Shown here: in pieces, positions 8,531 through 17,401 of the stretch | Numbering within the stretch: position 1 is the stretch's first letter | Layout: every line of letters starts with the position of its first letter | NCBI RefSeq assembly: GCF_900089495.1 | Contig: NZ_LT605203.1 | Span: forward strand, 669,501-733,500 | Source: Thiomonas sp. X19 | Lineage (GTDB): Bacteria; Pseudomonadota; Gammaproteobacteria; Burkholderiales; Burkholderiaceae_C | Length of the DNA: 64,000 bases | Direction of reading: 5' to 3' | Notes under the pieces: generated by a model | Databases searched by the model: none | Told to the model about the DNA's origin: nothing | The model's input: the letters and a program-made list of their open reading frames with translations, nothing else | Program-made: the position numbers and the translations under genes

Positions 8531-9456
8531 CGCCCAGCCTTGGCCAGTGTTTGCTGCACGGCGTGCAGGCTGCTCAGCAACCACGCCGTGTAGCCCATCC
8601 CGGGCGGCGCGAATTCGCTCACGCCCACTGTGGGGATGCCGCTTTGGCGCGCGATGTCGCGCATGCGCTGGGTCAGCGGGTCGCTCACCTGGCTGTTGTA
8701 GACCAGCAGGGCCGCGCGGTGTTGCCGCAGTTCGTCTTCATAGCGCGCCACCACGTGCGGCGCCGGTTCGGTGCCATTCATCACATTGAATTGGAACGTG
8801 TCGCCCAGGCTGCGCCAGCCGAGCTGGCGCAGCATGTAGCCGTACACCGGCTCGGTCGCCAGCACCGCCAGGCCCGGATGCTGCGCGGCGAGTTGGCGCA
8901 CCACGCCGTCCACCTGCCGCAGACTCTGCTCGAAGGCCTGCAGATTGCGCTTGAAGTCGGCCGCATGGGCCGGGTCGGCCTGCTGCAGCAGCGCGGCCAG
9001 GCGCTGCGCCACCAGCGCGCCCACGCGCGGGTCGTAGAACACATGCGGGTTCTGGTCGGGCATCACCAGCGCGGGATCGAGCGCGGCGGCGACGATCACC
9101 ACCCGCTTCGGCGCCGGGTTGGCCGCCAGCATCTTGCGCATCCAGTCGTCATAGCCCAGCCCGTTCATCACCACGATGGCGGCGTGCGCCACGCTGCGCG
9201 CAGTCTGCGGCGTGGCCTCGAACTGGTGCGGGTCGACATTGGGGTTCTGGATGATGCTGCTGACCTGCACATACGGCCCGCCGATGGCTTGGGCAATTGC
9301 GCCATACGTGCTTTCGGCCGCCACCACCGGGATGGGCGCAGCGTGGGCGCTGGCGAGGGGCCACAACGCGGCAAGCAAGGCAAGGCCAACGTCGCCGCAG
9401 AGGCGACCCGCCATGGCGCGCAGGGTTCGGGTAGTGAGTGGGACGATCAAGGTCAT
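8527..9456 (-). CDS. znuA: Metal ABC transporter substrate-binding protein (ZnuA-like)
   Basis: A periplasmic metal-binding protein of the ZnuA/MntC class. A signal peptide is visible (LALLAALWPLASAHA, cleavage before APIPVVAAES). Two expected ligand histidines are in DPHQFEATP and NPHVFYDPR. The third position, usually a histidine in a THxAFGY context, reads TEPVYGYM, so Glu may replace His; there is also no His-rich loop. The start is uncertain: ATGs at 9498, 9456 and 9414 are in frame and none has a clear ribosome binding site; all leave the signal peptide intact. The stop overlaps the ATPase start. It delivers Zn or Mn to the permease/ATPase encoded downstream. Confidence 0.88.
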   Translation of the reverse strand: MTLIVPLTTRTLRAMAGRLCGDVGLALLAALWPLASAHAAPIPVVAAESTYGAIAQAIGGPYVQVSSIIQNPNVDPHQFEATPQTARSVAHAAIVVMNGLGYDDWMRKMLAANPAPKRVVIVAAALDPALVMPDQNPHVFYDPRVGALVAQRLAALLQQADPAHAADFKRNLQAFEQSLRQVDGVVRQLAAQHPGLAVLATEPVYGYMLRQLGWRSLGDTFQFNVMNGTEPAPHVVARYEDELRQHRAALLVYNSQVSDPLTQRMRDIARQSGIPTVGVSEFAPPGMGYTAWLLSSLHAVQQTLAKAGR

Positions 9457-9568
9457 GTTGGTTGTGAATGAAATGGATGAAGGCGTACGCAGCCGCATGC
9501 AGTCACGTGCCCGGCGGTGCTGCAGCCGTCGGGTGCCGTCGAAAACCGCCTGAGCGCGGGAGGCTGCT

Positions 9569-9961
9569 TCAGCTCTGGCCTTGCTGCCGACACTGTGGGC
9601 ACACCCCCTCCAGCACGATCTCGTGGCCGGTCACGCGGTAGCCGGTGCTTTGCTCCAGCGCCCCCAGGCCAAGGCCGGTCGCCAGGCAGGGCACCGGCGT
9701 CATGGCGTCGCAGGCGGTGCAGTGCAGATGGTCGTGATGCGGGCCGTACAACTCGTAGCGCGCCGACGCGGCGTGCAACTGCACCTTGCGCAGCGCCTTG
9801 TCGGCCAGCAAGCGCTCGACGGCGCGAAACACCGAGGAGAAGTTCGCCTGCATGCCCTGGGCAGCAAGATCGGCATGGATCTGCTCCAGCGTCCAGGCGT
9901 GGCGCGACGCGGCGCGCATGAGCGTGAGAATCGCGGCGGAGAGATGCGAAGGGCGTGCCAT
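9569..9961 (-). CDS. zur: Fur-family repressor, probably Zur
   Basis: A 130-residue Fur-family regulator. The N-terminal two thirds form the winged helix (TLEQIHADLAAQGMQANFSSVFRAVERLLADKAL); the dimerisation/metal region contains YGPHHDHLHCTACDAM and a C-terminal CPQC, giving the two CxxC pairs of the structural zinc site. It is the first gene of the metal uptake operon, about 110 bases ahead of the binding-protein start (70 bases if the longer start is used), which strongly suggests zinc-dependent autoregulation of the operon. It could instead sense Mn or Fe, but its position favours Zur. Confidence 0.85.
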   Translation of the reverse strand: MARPSHLSAAILTLMRAASRHAWTLEQIHADLAAQGMQANFSSVFRAVERLLADKALRKVQLHAASARYELYGPHHDHLHCTACDAMTPVPCLATGLGLGALEQSTGYRVTGHEIVLEGVCPQCRQQGQS

Positions 9962-9991
9962 GGCGTAATGATGCAGCCTGCCAGGTCAATG

Positions 9992-10008
9992 ACGCAAGTT
10001 ATTTGCGT
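9992..10008. promoter_or_regulatory. Candidate Zur operator upstream of the metal-uptake operon
   Basis: ACGCAAGTTATTTGCGT, an inverted repeat with 6-base arms ACGCAA/TTGCGT around a short AT-rich centre, 31 bases upstream of the zur start codon. On the minus strand its TTGCGT could also be the -35 of a promoter whose -10 (CATCAT) lies 18 bases on. A Fur-family dimer site of this kind would explain metal control. The assignment rests on position and symmetry only. Confidence 0.4.
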
Positions 10009-10138
10009 AATAAGAAGGATGCGCAGCGCTCCGACCTCTGCCGTGAAGCGCCCTGCAGGCAGCCCCGGCGAGTGCGCGGGTATTGCCGCCGACTATGCTT
10101 GAAGCCTCCTGCCAGCCCAGCCGCAAGCACGACTCGCC

Positions 10139-10771
10139 ATGCCTCCATCCCCGTCCGCCAGCGCCTTCTCGCCCCTGAGCCAGCTGCCCCGCCCTGACAT
10201 CCGCGTCGGCGATGAATGGCTGTTCCTCACCCGCACCCTGGACGACAGCGACAAGCGGGACGCTGGTCTGTTGATACGCAGCCGGGTGGTGGCCTTGCTG
10301 CACGACGGGCAGATCCACATGGACGTGAACAACGGCGACAAGGCCGATGCCACCTGGCTGAAAAGCATCTACGACAACCAGTTCGACCTGCTGTCGCGCG
10401 AACTCACCCCCGGCGAGCCCATTCTCTACAAACCGGCGTTTCCGCAATTCAAGTTCCCCATGTCCAGCGGCAAGGTCTGGGATGAGGTCGTCATCCAGAG
10501 CCAGCCCGAGTGGTGGCAGGAGTCGCATATCGGCGTGCGGGTGCAGGTGCAAGCCAGCGAGGAGGTCAGCGTGCCTGCCGGCAGCTTTGCCGCCATCCGC
10601 CTGCAGGGGGTCTACACCACGCCCAACGCCACGGTCACCAGCCAGTATTGGTATGCGCCGGCGGCCGGCCGTTCGGTCAAGGGCATCGAGACCACGGTGG
10701 ACAAGGCCACCCAGTCCAGCGTGCGTACCCAGTACGAGCTGCAGCAACTCAACCGCCTGCGCCAGGCGTGA
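10139..10771 (+). CDS. Hypothetical protein, 210 residues
   Basis: I do not recognise this family with confidence. The product is 210 residues, has no signal peptide or membrane helix, and is predicted to be mostly beta-strand with alternating polar and hydrophobic residues ([58 protein letters not shown]). The phrase VPAG(S/T)F.A...G plus YWYAP..G..V is also seen in DUF3108-like beta-barrel proteins, so a distant relation is possible. It is transcribed away from zur and followed by hemE after 55 bases. A TATGCT hexamer at 10096-10101 could be its -10. The start codon has no clear ribosome binding site. Confidence 0.7.
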   Translation: MPPSPSASAFSPLSQLPRPDIRVGDEWLFLTRTLDDSDKRDAGLLIRSRVVALLHDGQIHMDVNNGDKADATWLKSIYDNQFDLLSRELTPGEPILYKPAFPQFKFPMSSGKVWDEVVIQSQPEWWQESHIGVRVQVQASEEVSVPAGSFAAIRLQGVYTTPNATVTSQYWYAPAAGRSVKGIETTVDKATQSSVRTQYELQQLNRLRQA

Positions 10772-10811
10772 GGCCGGGCGGCTCGGCCCCAAGCTGGGCG
10801 CCACGGGGGTT

Positions 10812-10820
10812 TGCGACAAT
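10812..10820 (+). promoter_or_regulatory. Extended -10 promoter positioned for a leaderless hemE transcript
   Basis: TGCGACAAT (extended TGn plus GACAAT) ends exactly six bases before the hemE ATG, so transcription would begin at or beside the start codon. The six bases before the ATG (ACCCCC) could also pair with GGGGGT at 10805-10810. Confidence 0.4.
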
Positions 10821-10826
10821 ACCCCC

Positions 10827-11915
10827 ATGACCGCCATCGCCAACGACACCTTCCTCCGCGCCCTGCTGCGCCAACCCACCGACTACACGCCCCTCTGGTT
10901 GATGCGCCAGGCCGGGCGCTACCTGCCCGAGTACAACGCCACCCGTGCCCGCGCCGGCAGCTTTCTCGGCCTGGCGCAGAATCCCGATTTCGCCACCGAA
11001 GTCACGCTGCAACCGCTCGACCGCTACCCGCTGGACGCGGCCATCCTGTTCTCCGACATCCTCACCGTGCCCGACGCCATGGGCCTGGGCCTGCGCTTCG
11101 CCGCCGGCGAAGGCCCGCGCTTCGAGCGCCCGCTGCGCAACGAGGCCGACATCCTGGCGCTGCGCGCGCCCGACCTGAATCTGCTGCGCTATGTGTTCGA
11201 CGCCGTGGCGCAAATCCGCCGCGCCCTGGTGAGAGATGGCAGCCAGCGCGTGCCCCTGATCGGCTTTTCCGGCAGTCCCTGGACCCTTGCCTGCTATATG
11301 GTCGAAGGCCAGGGCAGCGACGACTGGCGCGCCACCAAGACCCTGCTGTATTCGCGTCCCGACCTGATGCACCACATCCTGGCGGTGAACGCCGACGCCG
11401 TGGCGGCTTATCTGAACGCCCAGATCGACGCCGGGGCGCAAGCCGCGATGGTGTTCGACTCCTGGGGCGGGGCGCTGGCCGACGGCGCCTTCCAGGAGTT
11501 CTCGCTGGCCTACAGCCAGCGCGTCATCAGCCAGCTCAAGCGCGAGCACGAAGGCCGCGAGGTCCCCATCATCCTGTTCACCAAGGGCGGCGGTCCCTGG
11601 TTGCAGGCCATGAGCCACAGCGGCGCCGACGCCCTGGGGCTGGACTGGACCGTGAACCTCGGCGCAGCGCGGGCGCAAATCGGCCAGCGCGTGGCGCTGC
11701 AGGGCAATCTCGACCCCAACATCCTGTTTGCGCCGCCGCAGCAGATTGCCGCGCAGGCCCGCGCCGTGCTCGACAGCTTCGGCGCCATCGCGCCGGGCGA
11801 GGCGGTGGGCCATGTGTTCAACCTCGGCCACGGCATTTCGCAGTTCACCCCGCCCGAACATGTCAGCGCCCTGGTCGAGGCCGTGCACAACCACAGCCGC
11901 ACGCTGCGCCGCTGA
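10827..11915 (+). CDS. hemE: Uroporphyrinogen decarboxylase
   Basis: HemE decarboxylates uroporphyrinogen III to coproporphyrinogen III in haem synthesis. The 362-residue protein has the N-terminal signature [15 protein letters not shown] with the substrate-binding arginines, the aspartate loop [42 protein letters not shown] and the C-terminal [17 protein letters not shown]. The ATG at 10827 is the family start. No ribosome binding site is seen; a -10 element six bases upstream suggests a leaderless message. hemE precedes priA here, separated by a non-coding AT-rich block that resembles an origin; hemE flanks oriC in Caulobacter and Rickettsiales. Confidence 0.97.
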   Translation: MTAIANDTFLRALLRQPTDYTPLWLMRQAGRYLPEYNATRARAGSFLGLAQNPDFATEVTLQPLDRYPLDAAILFSDILTVPDAMGLGLRFAAGEGPRFERPLRNEADILALRAPDLNLLRYVFDAVAQIRRALVRDGSQRVPLIGFSGSPWTLACYMVEGQGSDDWRATKTLLYSRPDLMHHILAVNADAVAAYLNAQIDAGAQAAMVFDSWGGALADGAFQEFSLAYSQRVISQLKREHEGREVPIILFTKGGGPWLQAMSHSGADALGLDWTVNLGAARAQIGQRVALQGNLDPNILFAPPQQIAAQARAVLDSFGAIAPGEAVGHVFNLGHGISQFTPPEHVSALVEAVHNHSRTLRR

Positions 11916-12370
11916 GTTGGCGGCTGGTGTGCCGCGCTCGGTTTGGTCGGGCATGTCAGCCGATTCGCCACCCGGCCTTGCGGCAAATGTCGTGCTGATT
12001 CAAGCCCCCACGTCAAGATCGGTGCGTTCTTATGCACAATTTTCGATACCATGCAGCGCAGCAATCAAATCACAGACTCGACTTGAAGTTGACCAAGTTA
12101 AATTATTGATTATTAAAGATAATTTTGATTACAATCGTGATGGCTTGAATTTGTCCACAAACTTATCCACAGCCCAAAGGCGCAGCAGGGCATGGACTAT
12201 TCACAAAGTTATTCACAGCATGGCTTGACAATTTCTCAAACCCTCCAGGCCCCGAAAATGCTGTGCCCCGCATGCGAGTCAACACTCACTTAGCCAAGGC
12301 CAATGGCATCCAGCTTCGTGGTTAACCCTGAGCTGAACCGCCCCGCCCAACCCTTGTCATCCACCTCGCC
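11916..12370. other. Non-coding block between hemE and priA with an origin-like core
   Basis: A 455-base stretch without a gene. In an otherwise GC-rich window its middle is strongly AT-rich (about 12085-12140), and DnaA-box-like 9-mers flank that core. TTGACA at 12225-12230 resembles a -35 but no matching -10 follows. See the separate origin entry. Confidence 0.8.
12030..12217 (+). other. DnaA-box cluster, candidate replication origin (oriC)
   Basis: Four 9-mers match TTWTNCACA or differ only in a commonly tolerated base: TTATGCACA (12030-12038), TTGTCCACA (12151-12159), TTATCCACA (12163-12171, the perfect consensus) and TTATTCACA (12209-12217); CTATTCACA (12197-12205) is one base off. All are on the plus strand. 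Two form a tandem pair with a 3-base spacer, directly beside an AT-rich stretch (about 12085-12140, with GATTATTAAAG and ATAATTTTGATT) that could be the unwinding element. Tandem boxes next to an AT-rich element are the core layout of bacterial origins. dnaA itself is not in the window. Confidence 0.6.
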
Positions 12371-14893
12371 ATGACCCTGCATCGCATCGCGGTGGATGCC
12401 CCACTTTGGGACGCGCTGGACTATGTCCATGCCGAGACGTTGCCGCGCGGCTGCCTGGTGCGCGTGCCGCTCGGGCGGCAAAACGTCTTGGGCGTGGTGC
12501 TGGGCCCAGCCGAAGGCAGCACCACGCCCGAAGCGTCGCTGCGCGCGGTGAGCGAGGTTGTGTCTGCCTTGCCTGCGCTGGACGCCGACTGGCTGGATTT
12601 GCTGCAGTTCGCCGCGGCCTATTACCAGCGTCCGCTCGGCGAGCTCATGGCCGCGGCCCTGCCCACCTGGTTGCGCCACCATGGCGCCGCTGCAGCCGCC
12701 AAGCGCGTGGCCGCCTGGCATCAGCGGCGCGAACCCCAGGCGTTTCGCCTCACCCCGGCGGGCGGCGCGGCGCTGGCGCAGCAACTGTCCCCACGCCATG
12801 CGGCCTTGTGGCGGCTCGCCGCCGCGCTGGGACTGAAGACGCTCCAAGCCGCCGACGCGGCAACCCCCGGCGCGGCAGCCCCCGCAGCCATCATCCACCA
12901 CGATGCCGCGCCACGGCTGCAGCTCGACGCGGCGCGCAAGCTGCACCCCAAGGCTGCCGGCTTGCTGCGCGACTGGGCCGCGCAGGGCTGGGTGGAAGCG
13001 GTGCGGGATGTCGCGCAAGACGTGGCCCAAGACCTTGTGCGCAACGCGATGCCGACCGCCATGCGCGACGTTGCGCACAACGAAGCCTTGCACGCGCCGC
13101 AAGCCAAGCCAAACACGCCGCCCCCGACGCAGCAAGCCACCCTGCCCCCGGCGCTGCAAGCCGCACAGCAAGCCGCCGTCGATGCCATCCGCACGGCCCG
13201 GGGCTATGCGCCCTTCCTGCTGTTCGGCGTCACCGGCAGCGGCAAGACCGAGGTGTATTTGCAACTCGCCGCGCATGTGCTGGCGCAAGACCCGCAGGCG
13301 CAGGTGCTGGTGCTCACGCCCGAAATCAATCTCACACCCCAGTTGGTGCAGCGCTTCGCCGAACGTTTTCCCGGCGAACGACTTGCGGTGCTGCACAGTG
13401 GCCTGGCCGAGACCGAGCGCTTCGACCACTGGTACGCCGCCCACAGCGGCGCGGCGCGCATCGTGCTGGGCACGCGGCTGGCGGCATTGGCCTCGCTGCC
13501 GCAGCTGGCGCTGATCGTGGTGGACGAGGAGCACGACGCCTCTTACAAGCAGCAGGAAGGCGCGCGCTATTCGGCCCGTAATCTGGCGGTGTGGCGCGCG
13601 CGCCAGCGCGGCATTGCCGCGGTGCTGGGCTCGGCCACGCCCTCGCTGGAAAGCTGGCGCGCGGCGCAGCGTGGCCGTTACCGTCTGCTGGAACTGCCCG
13701 AGCGCGCCAGCGGCAGCCTGCCGGCGGTGCGTCTGCTGCACGCCGGCCACGACCCGCTGCTGCGCCAGGGCGGACTCATCGGCCAGGCGCTGTTCGAGGC
13801 CATCACCCGGCGCCTGGCGCGTGGCGAGCAAAGCCTGTTGTTCCTCAACCGCCGCGGCTACGCCCCGGTGATTCGCTGCCCGGATTGCGGCTGGCTGAGC
13901 GACTGCCCGCATTGCGACGCCCACCTCGTCTACCACCGCACCGACCGCAGCCTGCGCTGCCACCACTGCGGCCACCGCGCCGCCGTGCCCCGCGCCTGCC
14001 CCGACTGCGGCAGCCTCGACCTGCAGCCGCTGGGCCGCGGCACGCAGCGGGTGGAGGAGGCGCTGGCCACGCTGTTCCCGCAAGCGCGCATCGCCCGCAT
14101 CGACGCCGACACCGCGCGGCGCAAGGGGGCGGCGCAGGCCGGCTTCGCACAGATGCACGCGGGCGAAGTGGACATTCTGGTCGGCACGCAGATGATCACC
14201 AAGGGCCACGACTTCCAGCGCGTCACCCTGGTGGCCGCGCTCAACCCCGACGCCGGCCTGTTCACCCACGACCTGCGCGGCCCCGAGCGCCTGTTCGCGC
14301 AACTCATGCAGGCCGCCGGCCGTGCCGGCCGCGCCGGATCCCGGCCCGCCGACATCGCCTGCGCGGACGCGTCCGCCTCGTCCTCAGCCCCCGAAATGCT
14401 GGTGCAGACCGCCTACCCCGAGCATGGGCTCTACCGCGCCCTGCTGGCGCACGACTACCCCGGCTTCGCCGCGCAGGAACTGAGGGAGCGCCAGCATGGC
14501 GGCATGCCGCCGTTCAGCCACCAGGCGCTGCTGCGCGCCGAGCACAAGAAGCCCGAGGTGCTGGACGCTTTTCTCGCCCAGGCCATCCAGCTTGCGGCAG
14601 CAATCGCCAGCGCCGGCCAAGGAAGCGCCGGGCTGCCCCAAGCTTCCTTGACCCCCTCGGGGGGCGAAGCTGGCAACGCCGGCTTCGGGGGGCGCACACC
14701 GGCGGGCTTGATGGTCTACCCGCCGGTGCCCGCCAGCCTGGCGCGGGTGGCGGACGTGCATCGCCAGCATGTGCTGGTGGAGGGCAGCAGCCGTGCCGCC
14801 TTGCAAGACTTCCTCGTGCGCTGGCGCGGCGCTCTGCAACAAGCCAAGGCCCGCGTGCGCTGGGCCATCGACGTCGACCCGACCGAGTTCTGA
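12371..14893 (+). CDS. priA: Primosomal helicase PriA with in-frame repeat insertion
   Basis: PriA reloads the replisome at stalled forks. The 840-residue protein is longer than the usual ~730. Domains: DNA-binding 3'-end domain at ~1-110; helicase with Walker A GVTGSGKTEV near 286, DEEHD at 385, GSATPSLES and GTQMITKGHDF; zinc-binding cysteines between 503 and ~545 (CPDC, CPHC, CHHC, CPDC). Two stretches are extra: a Pro/Ala-rich low-complexity linker at ~160-260, and about 30 residues at ~745-775 (around QASLTPSGGEAG) encoded by a palindromic repeat found elsewhere in the window. The repeat lies in frame before the conserved VYPPVPASLAR, so the gene is probably functional. Confidence 0.95.
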   Translation: MTLHRIAVDAPLWDALDYVHAETLPRGCLVRVPLGRQNVLGVVLGPAEGSTTPEASLRAVSEVVSALPALDADWLDLLQFAAAYYQRPLGELMAAALPTWLRHHGAAAAAKRVAAWHQRREPQAFRLTPAGGAALAQQLSPRHAALWRLAAALGLKTLQAADAATPGAAAPAAIIHHDAAPRLQLDAARKLHPKAAGLLRDWAAQGWVEAVRDVAQDVAQDLVRNAMPTAMRDVAHNEALHAPQAKPNTPPPTQQATLPPALQAAQQAAVDAIRTARGYAPFLLFGVTGSGKTEVYLQLAAHVLAQDPQAQVLVLTPEINLTPQLVQRFAERFPGERLAVLHSGLAETERFDHWYAAHSGAARIVLGTRLAALASLPQLALIVVDEEHDASYKQQEGARYSARNLAVWRARQRGIAAVLGSATPSLESWRAAQRGRYRLLELPERASGSLPAVRLLHAGHDPLLRQGGLIGQALFEAITRRLARGEQSLLFLNRRGYAPVIRCPDCGWLSDCPHCDAHLVYHRTDRSLRCHHCGHRAAVPRACPDCGSLDLQPLGRGTQRVEEALATLFPQARIARIDADTARRKGAAQAGFAQMHAGEVDILVGTQMITKGHDFQRVTLVAALNPDAGLFTHDLRGPERLFAQLMQAAGRAGRAGSRPADIACADASASSSAPEMLVQTAYPEHGLYRALLAHDYPGFAAQELRERQHGGMPPFSHQALLRAEHKKPEVLDAFLAQAIQLAAAIASAGQGSAGLPQASLTPSGGEAGNAGFGGRTPAGLMVYPPVPASLARVADVHRQHVLVEGSSRAALQDFLVRWRGALQQAKARVRWAIDVDPTEF
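14615..14665 (-). repeat. Palindromic repeat family A, copy inside priA
   Basis: A 51-base unit that, read on the minus strand, begins GCCCCCCGAGGGGGTCAAGG and ends with CTTCCTTGGCC. It matches the units at 20006-20058 and 35562-35611 at most positions. It contains a CCCCC(T/C)CGGGGGG hairpin and a second inverted pair CCAAGGAA/TTCCTTGG. It is read through in frame. Confidence 0.8.
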
Positions 14894-14928
14894 CGCCTGT
14901 GGGGGACGATATGGCCTGCGCCCGTGCT

Positions 14929-14934
14929 TATGCT
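14929..14934 (+). promoter_or_regulatory. -10 element positioned for a leaderless methyltransferase transcript
   Basis: TATGCT ends exactly six bases before the ATG at 14941, the same spacing as for hemE and the gene at 22172. No clear -35. Confidence 0.3.
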
Positions 14935-14940
14935 GGCGCC

Positions 14941-15810
14941 ATGTCCGACGCCACCCGCGCCAACCCATCCACCCTCGCGCTCGACGCCTACCAGCAGCAG
15001 GTGGCCGGGGCTTACGCCGCCCGCGCGGCCGGCTACGACAGCGCGCCGGGCAACGCCGACTGGCATCGCCGCATGGCCGCGCAACTGGTGCAGCGCGCAC
15101 CCATACAGGCCGGTCAGAGCGTGCTCGACATCGCCACCGGCACCGGCCTGGTGGCGCTGGACGTGGCGGCGCGCGTTGGTGCCGCTGGCCGCGTGCTGGG
15201 CATCGACATCGCCGCACCCATGTTGCAGCAGGCGCAGCGCAAAGCGGCCGGGCAGGGTCTGGCGCAAGTGAGTTTCGAGCCGCGCGATGCCGAGGCCACC
15301 GGCCTGCCGCCCGCCAGTTTCGACCATGTGCTGTGCTGCGCCGCGCTGGTGCTGATGCGCGATATTGCGCAGGTGCTGGCGCATTGGCGCAGCCTGTTGC
15401 GGCCGGGCGGGTGGATCGGGCTGCAGACCCATCCGGAGACGGCTTTCGTCAGCTCGCGTGCGCTGCAAGGGCTGGCGGCCGAGCAGGGCATCGACCTGCG
15501 CCTGCACCGCGAGGTGGGCACGCCCGCGCGGCTGCGCGCGCTGCTGCAAGGCGCGGGCTTTGCCGACATCGACATCCACACCGAGCCGGACGGTTATTGG
15601 CTGAGCCTGGAGCAGGCGCTGTCTTTCGGGCCGGACAGCCACTTTCCCGCCCCGGGGCAATATCCGCCGCCACTGGCCGCCTGCACCCCGGCGCAACTGC
15701 AGGCGCTGCGCGAGGGTTACGCCGCGGCGATGCAGGCCGCCTGCACGCCGCAGGGCATCTGGAACGATTGCACCTCGCTCTTTGCCCGCGCCCGGCTTGC
15801 GGGGGTATGA
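14941..15810 (+). CDS. Class I SAM-dependent methyltransferase
   Basis: A 289-residue Rossmann-fold methyltransferase. Motif I is VLDIATGTGLVALDVAARVG near residues 60-80 with the acidic residue of motif II in VLGIDIAAPML; motif III/IV is FDHVLCCAALVLMRD and post-motifs LRPGGWIGLQTH follow. The fold resembles UbiE/quinone methyltransferases, but the substrate cannot be read from the sequence. An alternative ATG at 14911 has GGGGGA five bases upstream and would add ten residues; I prefer 14941 because a -10-like hexamer sits six bases before it. It follows priA by 47 bases on the same strand. Confidence 0.85.
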   Translation: MSDATRANPSTLALDAYQQQVAGAYAARAAGYDSAPGNADWHRRMAAQLVQRAPIQAGQSVLDIATGTGLVALDVAARVGAAGRVLGIDIAAPMLQQAQRKAAGQGLAQVSFEPRDAEATGLPPASFDHVLCCAALVLMRDIAQVLAHWRSLLRPGGWIGLQTHPETAFVSSRALQGLAAEQGIDLRLHREVGTPARLRALLQGAGFADIDIHTEPDGYWLSLEQALSFGPDSHFPAPGQYPPPLAACTPAQLQALREGYAAAMQAACTPQGIWNDCTSLFARARLAGV

Positions 15811-15979
15811 GGCGGCCGCCACGGGCGGCAGGCACAATCAGGCGGAAGCTGCCGGCCTTGTCGGACCGCCTGTCGGACGTTTTGCCGGCATGCTCGCGGC
15901 ATGACCCCGACTGGCCTGCTTTTTGCAAGTCAGTCGGGACCATCCCCGGATTTCCCCCAAAGCTGGTCACGAGCGAACC

Positions 15980-17401
15980 ATGCCCTACTTCGACGAGATG
16001 CATGCGGCCGACGGCGCCGTGCGGTCCCATTACGCCGGTTACGACCAGTGGCTGGGGGCGCAGCCGCCCTTGGCGATGCAGGCCAAGCGCGAGGAGGCGG
16101 AGCTGATTTTTCGCCGCGTCGGCATCACCTTCGCGGTCTATGGCGACGACGCCGGCACCGAGCGGCTGATTCCCTTCGACCTGATTCCGCGCATCATTCC
16201 GGCGCATGAATGGCGCCATCTGGAGGCCGGTCTGAAGCAGCGGGTGAACGCGCTCAACCGCTTCCTGCACGACATCTACCACGAGCAGGCCATCCTGCGC
16301 GCCGGGGTGGTGCCAAGCGAGCAGGTGCTGGGCAATGCGCAGTACCGGCCGCAGATGCAGGGCATCAACCTGCCGCAGCAGGTTTACGCGCACATTGCCG
16401 GGGTGGATATCGTGCGCGCCGAAAACGCGCGGGGCGTTGGCGAGTTCTATGCGCTGGAAGACAACCTGCGCGTGCCCTCGGGCGTGAGCTACATGCTGGA
16501 AAACCGCCGCATGATGATGCGCCTGTTCCCCGGCCTGTTCGCCCGCCACGCCGTCGCCCCGGTGGCGCATTACCCCGACCTGCTGCTGGAGAAGCTGCGC
16601 GCCGTGGCGCCGCCGGCGGTGAACGATCCCACCGTGGCGGTGCTCACGCCGGGCATGTACAACTCGGCCTATTTCGAGCATGCCTTTCTCGCCCAGCAAA
16701 TGGGCATCGAGCTGGTGGAGGGCAAAGACCTGTACGTGGAGGACGACTTCGTCTACATGCGCACGACGCAAGGCCCGCAGCGGGTGGACGTGATCTACCG
16801 CCGCATCGGCGACGATTTCCTCGACCCGCAAGCCTTTCGCGCCGATTCCGCCATCGGCTGCGCCGGGTTGATGGCGGCCTACCGCGCCGGCAACGTCAAC
16901 CTGGCCAACGCCATCGGCACCGGGGTGGCGGACGACAAGTCCATCTACCCCTATGTGCCGGCCATGATCGAGTTCTACCTGGGCGAAAAACCCCTGCTGA
17001 ACAACGTCCCCACCCACCAGTGCCGCGAGGCCGGCAGCCTGGCCTATGTGCTGGCGCACCTGCCCGAACTGGTGGTGAAGGAGGTGCACGGCGCGGGCGG
17101 CTACGGCATGCTGGTGGGCCCGGCGGCGAGCAAGGCCGAGATCGCCGATTTCACCGCCAGGCTCAAGGCCCACCCCGAGCGCTACATCGCCCAGCCGACG
17201 CTGGCGCTGTCCACCTGCCCCATCTTCGTCAAGGTCGGCATCGCGCCGCGCCACATCGACCTGCGGCCGTTCGTGCTGTCGGGCAAAACGGTTTCGCTGG
17301 TGCCTGGCGGCCTGACCCGCGTGGCGCTGGCCGAGGGCTCGCTGGTGGTCAATTCTTCCCAGGGCGGCGGCACCAAAGACACCTGGGTGCTGGAGCGCTG
17401 A
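15980..17401 (+). CDS. Circularly permuted ATP-grasp protein (COG2308 type)
   Basis: A 473-residue protein of the circularly permuted ATP-grasp family (formerly DUF404/DUF407). ATP-grasp enzymes join a carboxylate to an amine through an acyl-phosphate. Visible landmarks are HEWRHLEAGLKQRVNALNRF, YALEDNLRVPSGVSYMLENR, VLTPGMYNSAYFEHAFLAQ, DFVYMRT, NAIGTGVADDK and the Gly-rich ATP loop VVKEVHGAGGYGMLVGP, ending QGGGTKDTWVLER. The TGAATG junction couples it to the alpha-E gene. Families COG2308, COG2307, transglutaminase-like COG1305 and COG4196 occur together in many bacteria; a peptide-tagging or small-peptide synthesis role has been predicted from comparative genomics but not shown. Confidence 0.9.
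   Translation: MPYFDEMHAADGAVRSHYAGYDQWLGAQPPLAMQAKREEAELIFRRVGITFAVYGDDAGTERLIPFDLIPRIIPAHEWRHLEAGLKQRVNALNRFLHDIYHEQAILRAGVVPSEQVLGNAQYRPQMQGINLPQQVYAHIAGVDIVRAENARGVGEFYALEDNLRVPSGVSYMLENRRMMMRLFPGLFARHAVAPVAHYPDLLLEKLRAVAPPAVNDPTVAVLTPGMYNSAYFEHAFLAQQMGIELVEGKDLYVEDDFVYMRTTQGPQRVDVIYRRIGDDFLDPQAFRADSAIGCAGLMAAYRAGNVNLANAIGTGVADDKSIYPYVPAMIEFYLGEKPLLNNVPTHQCREAGSLAYVLAHLPELVVKEVHGAGGYGMLVGPAASKAEIADFTARLKAHPERYIAQPTLALSTCPIFVKVGIAPRHIDLRPFVLSGKTVSLVPGGLTRVALAEGSLVVNSSQGGGTKDTWVLER

Noticed and set aside
12225..12230. TTGACA as a priA promoter -35
   Set aside because: No -10-like hexamer lies 16-18 bases downstream.
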